The notes below the pieces were generated by a model, which saw only the letters and a list, made by a program, of their open reading frames with translations, did no database searches and was not told the origin of the DNA. A program made the position numbers and the translations under genes. This document shows, piece by piece, positions 22,332 through 22,475 of a stretch of 22,475 nt of DNA. Within the stretch, counting starts at the first letter, position 1. Every line of letters starts with the position of its first letter. Source of the DNA: a virus; IMG/VR virus record IMGVR_UViG_3300048823_000008, positions 1 through 22,475 of that record, one strand, 5' to 3'.

Positions 22332-22475
22332 TGGAAGTTTTGCCCCGCCGTGCAGTAGGTCGTCGTTCCGTTCAGCATGCACGAATAAATGTCAACCTGC
22401 GATGCTCCAGATGACATGACTGGAGCAACGCCCCCCGGCCACTTCACCGATGTCCAAGTAATTGTATAGGGACCG
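22328..22475 (-). CDS. Tail-fibre-like protein, C-terminal 48 residues (5' part outside window)
   Basis: Reading the minus strand from 22474, one frame is open to a TGA at 22330-22328. It encodes a stretch that includes TWTSVKWPGGVAP, then SGASQVDIYSC, and ends in TAGQNF plus one residue. This matches the common C-terminus of phage tail-fibre and receptor-binding proteins, where a W/F-P-x-SVKWPGG-x-APT segment is followed by a VDIxSF-type strand, a short glycine/threonine/tyrosine loop and AGQNF. The stop overlaps the next ATG in an ATGA, so the downstream gene is probably translationally coupled to this one. The N-terminus, and therefore any signal peptide, lies beyond the right edge. The frame and family resemblance are clear, but the fragment is too short to say more about function. 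Confidence 0.75.
   Translation of the reverse strand, partial: GPYTITWTSVKWPGGVAPVMSSGASQVDIYSCMLNGTTTYCTAGQNFQ

Noticed and set aside
1-22475. CRISPR array, tRNA, integrase attachment site or insertion sequence
   Set aside because: No regularly spaced direct repeats, cloverleaf-like segments, transposase or integrase motifs were seen on either strand.

Overview
The window is a piece of a phage or prophage genome. It holds the neck, contractile-tail, baseplate and receptor-binding genes of a myovirus-like virus. Every credible gene is on the minus strand, so transcription runs from the right end (22475) to the left end (1). The ORFs on the plus strand are shadows. There is no capsid, terminase, lysis, replication or integration gene, no tRNA and no CRISPR array, so prophage and free phage cannot be told apart here. 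Base composition looks moderate (roughly half GC) and AAGGAG-type ribosome binding sites are used. The host is probably a Gram-negative bacterium. The Sec-type signal peptides and style of the fibre-like proteins remind me of soil groups such as Acidobacteriota, but that is a weak guess.

Layout in transcription order. (1) 22475-16402: a cassette of fibre-like, predicted secreted proteins. It holds the C-terminus of a tail-fibre-like protein, a beta-helix-type protein broken by a frame change at about 21220, a second beta-helix protein that looks C-terminally truncated, an unrecognised 514-residue secreted protein, and a 44-codon signal-peptide ORF. (2) 16399-14473: three neck or tail-completion proteins (gp10-like, stopper-like, tail-terminator-like). 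(3) 14430-12529: sheath (DUF3383 type) and tube (DUF3277 type), followed by a strong hairpin that is probably a terminator. (4) 12443-11815: a tail assembly chaperone gene whose second part is in the -1 frame behind a canonical T TTT TTC slippery site. (5) 11818-3997: tape measure with a lytic transglycosylase domain, Dit-like hub protein, baseplate plug, hub or late-control-like protein, gp138-type spike with an HxH tip, gp25/W-like protein, baseplate J, and a DUF2612-type tail protein. (6) 3984-1: a fibre protein with a gp53-like C-terminus, then a very large fibre that runs off the left edge.

The genes from tape measure to DUF2612 protein are packed with 1-4 base overlaps or one-base gaps, as in a translationally coupled assembly operon. 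The neck proteins join a head to the tail. Sheath and tube form the contractile tail, whose length is set by the tape measure with help from the chaperones. Hub, plug, spike, W, J and DUF2612 proteins build the baseplate, and the fibres give host recognition.

The most unusual feature is that most of the fibre-like proteins at both ends of the tail module begin with a Sec signal peptide and are rich in cysteine, while the neck, tail and baseplate proteins between them have no such signal. Small beta-type modules also recur in functionally different proteins (sheath, neck terminator, DUF2612 protein, fibres), which suggests module shuffling over the virion surface.
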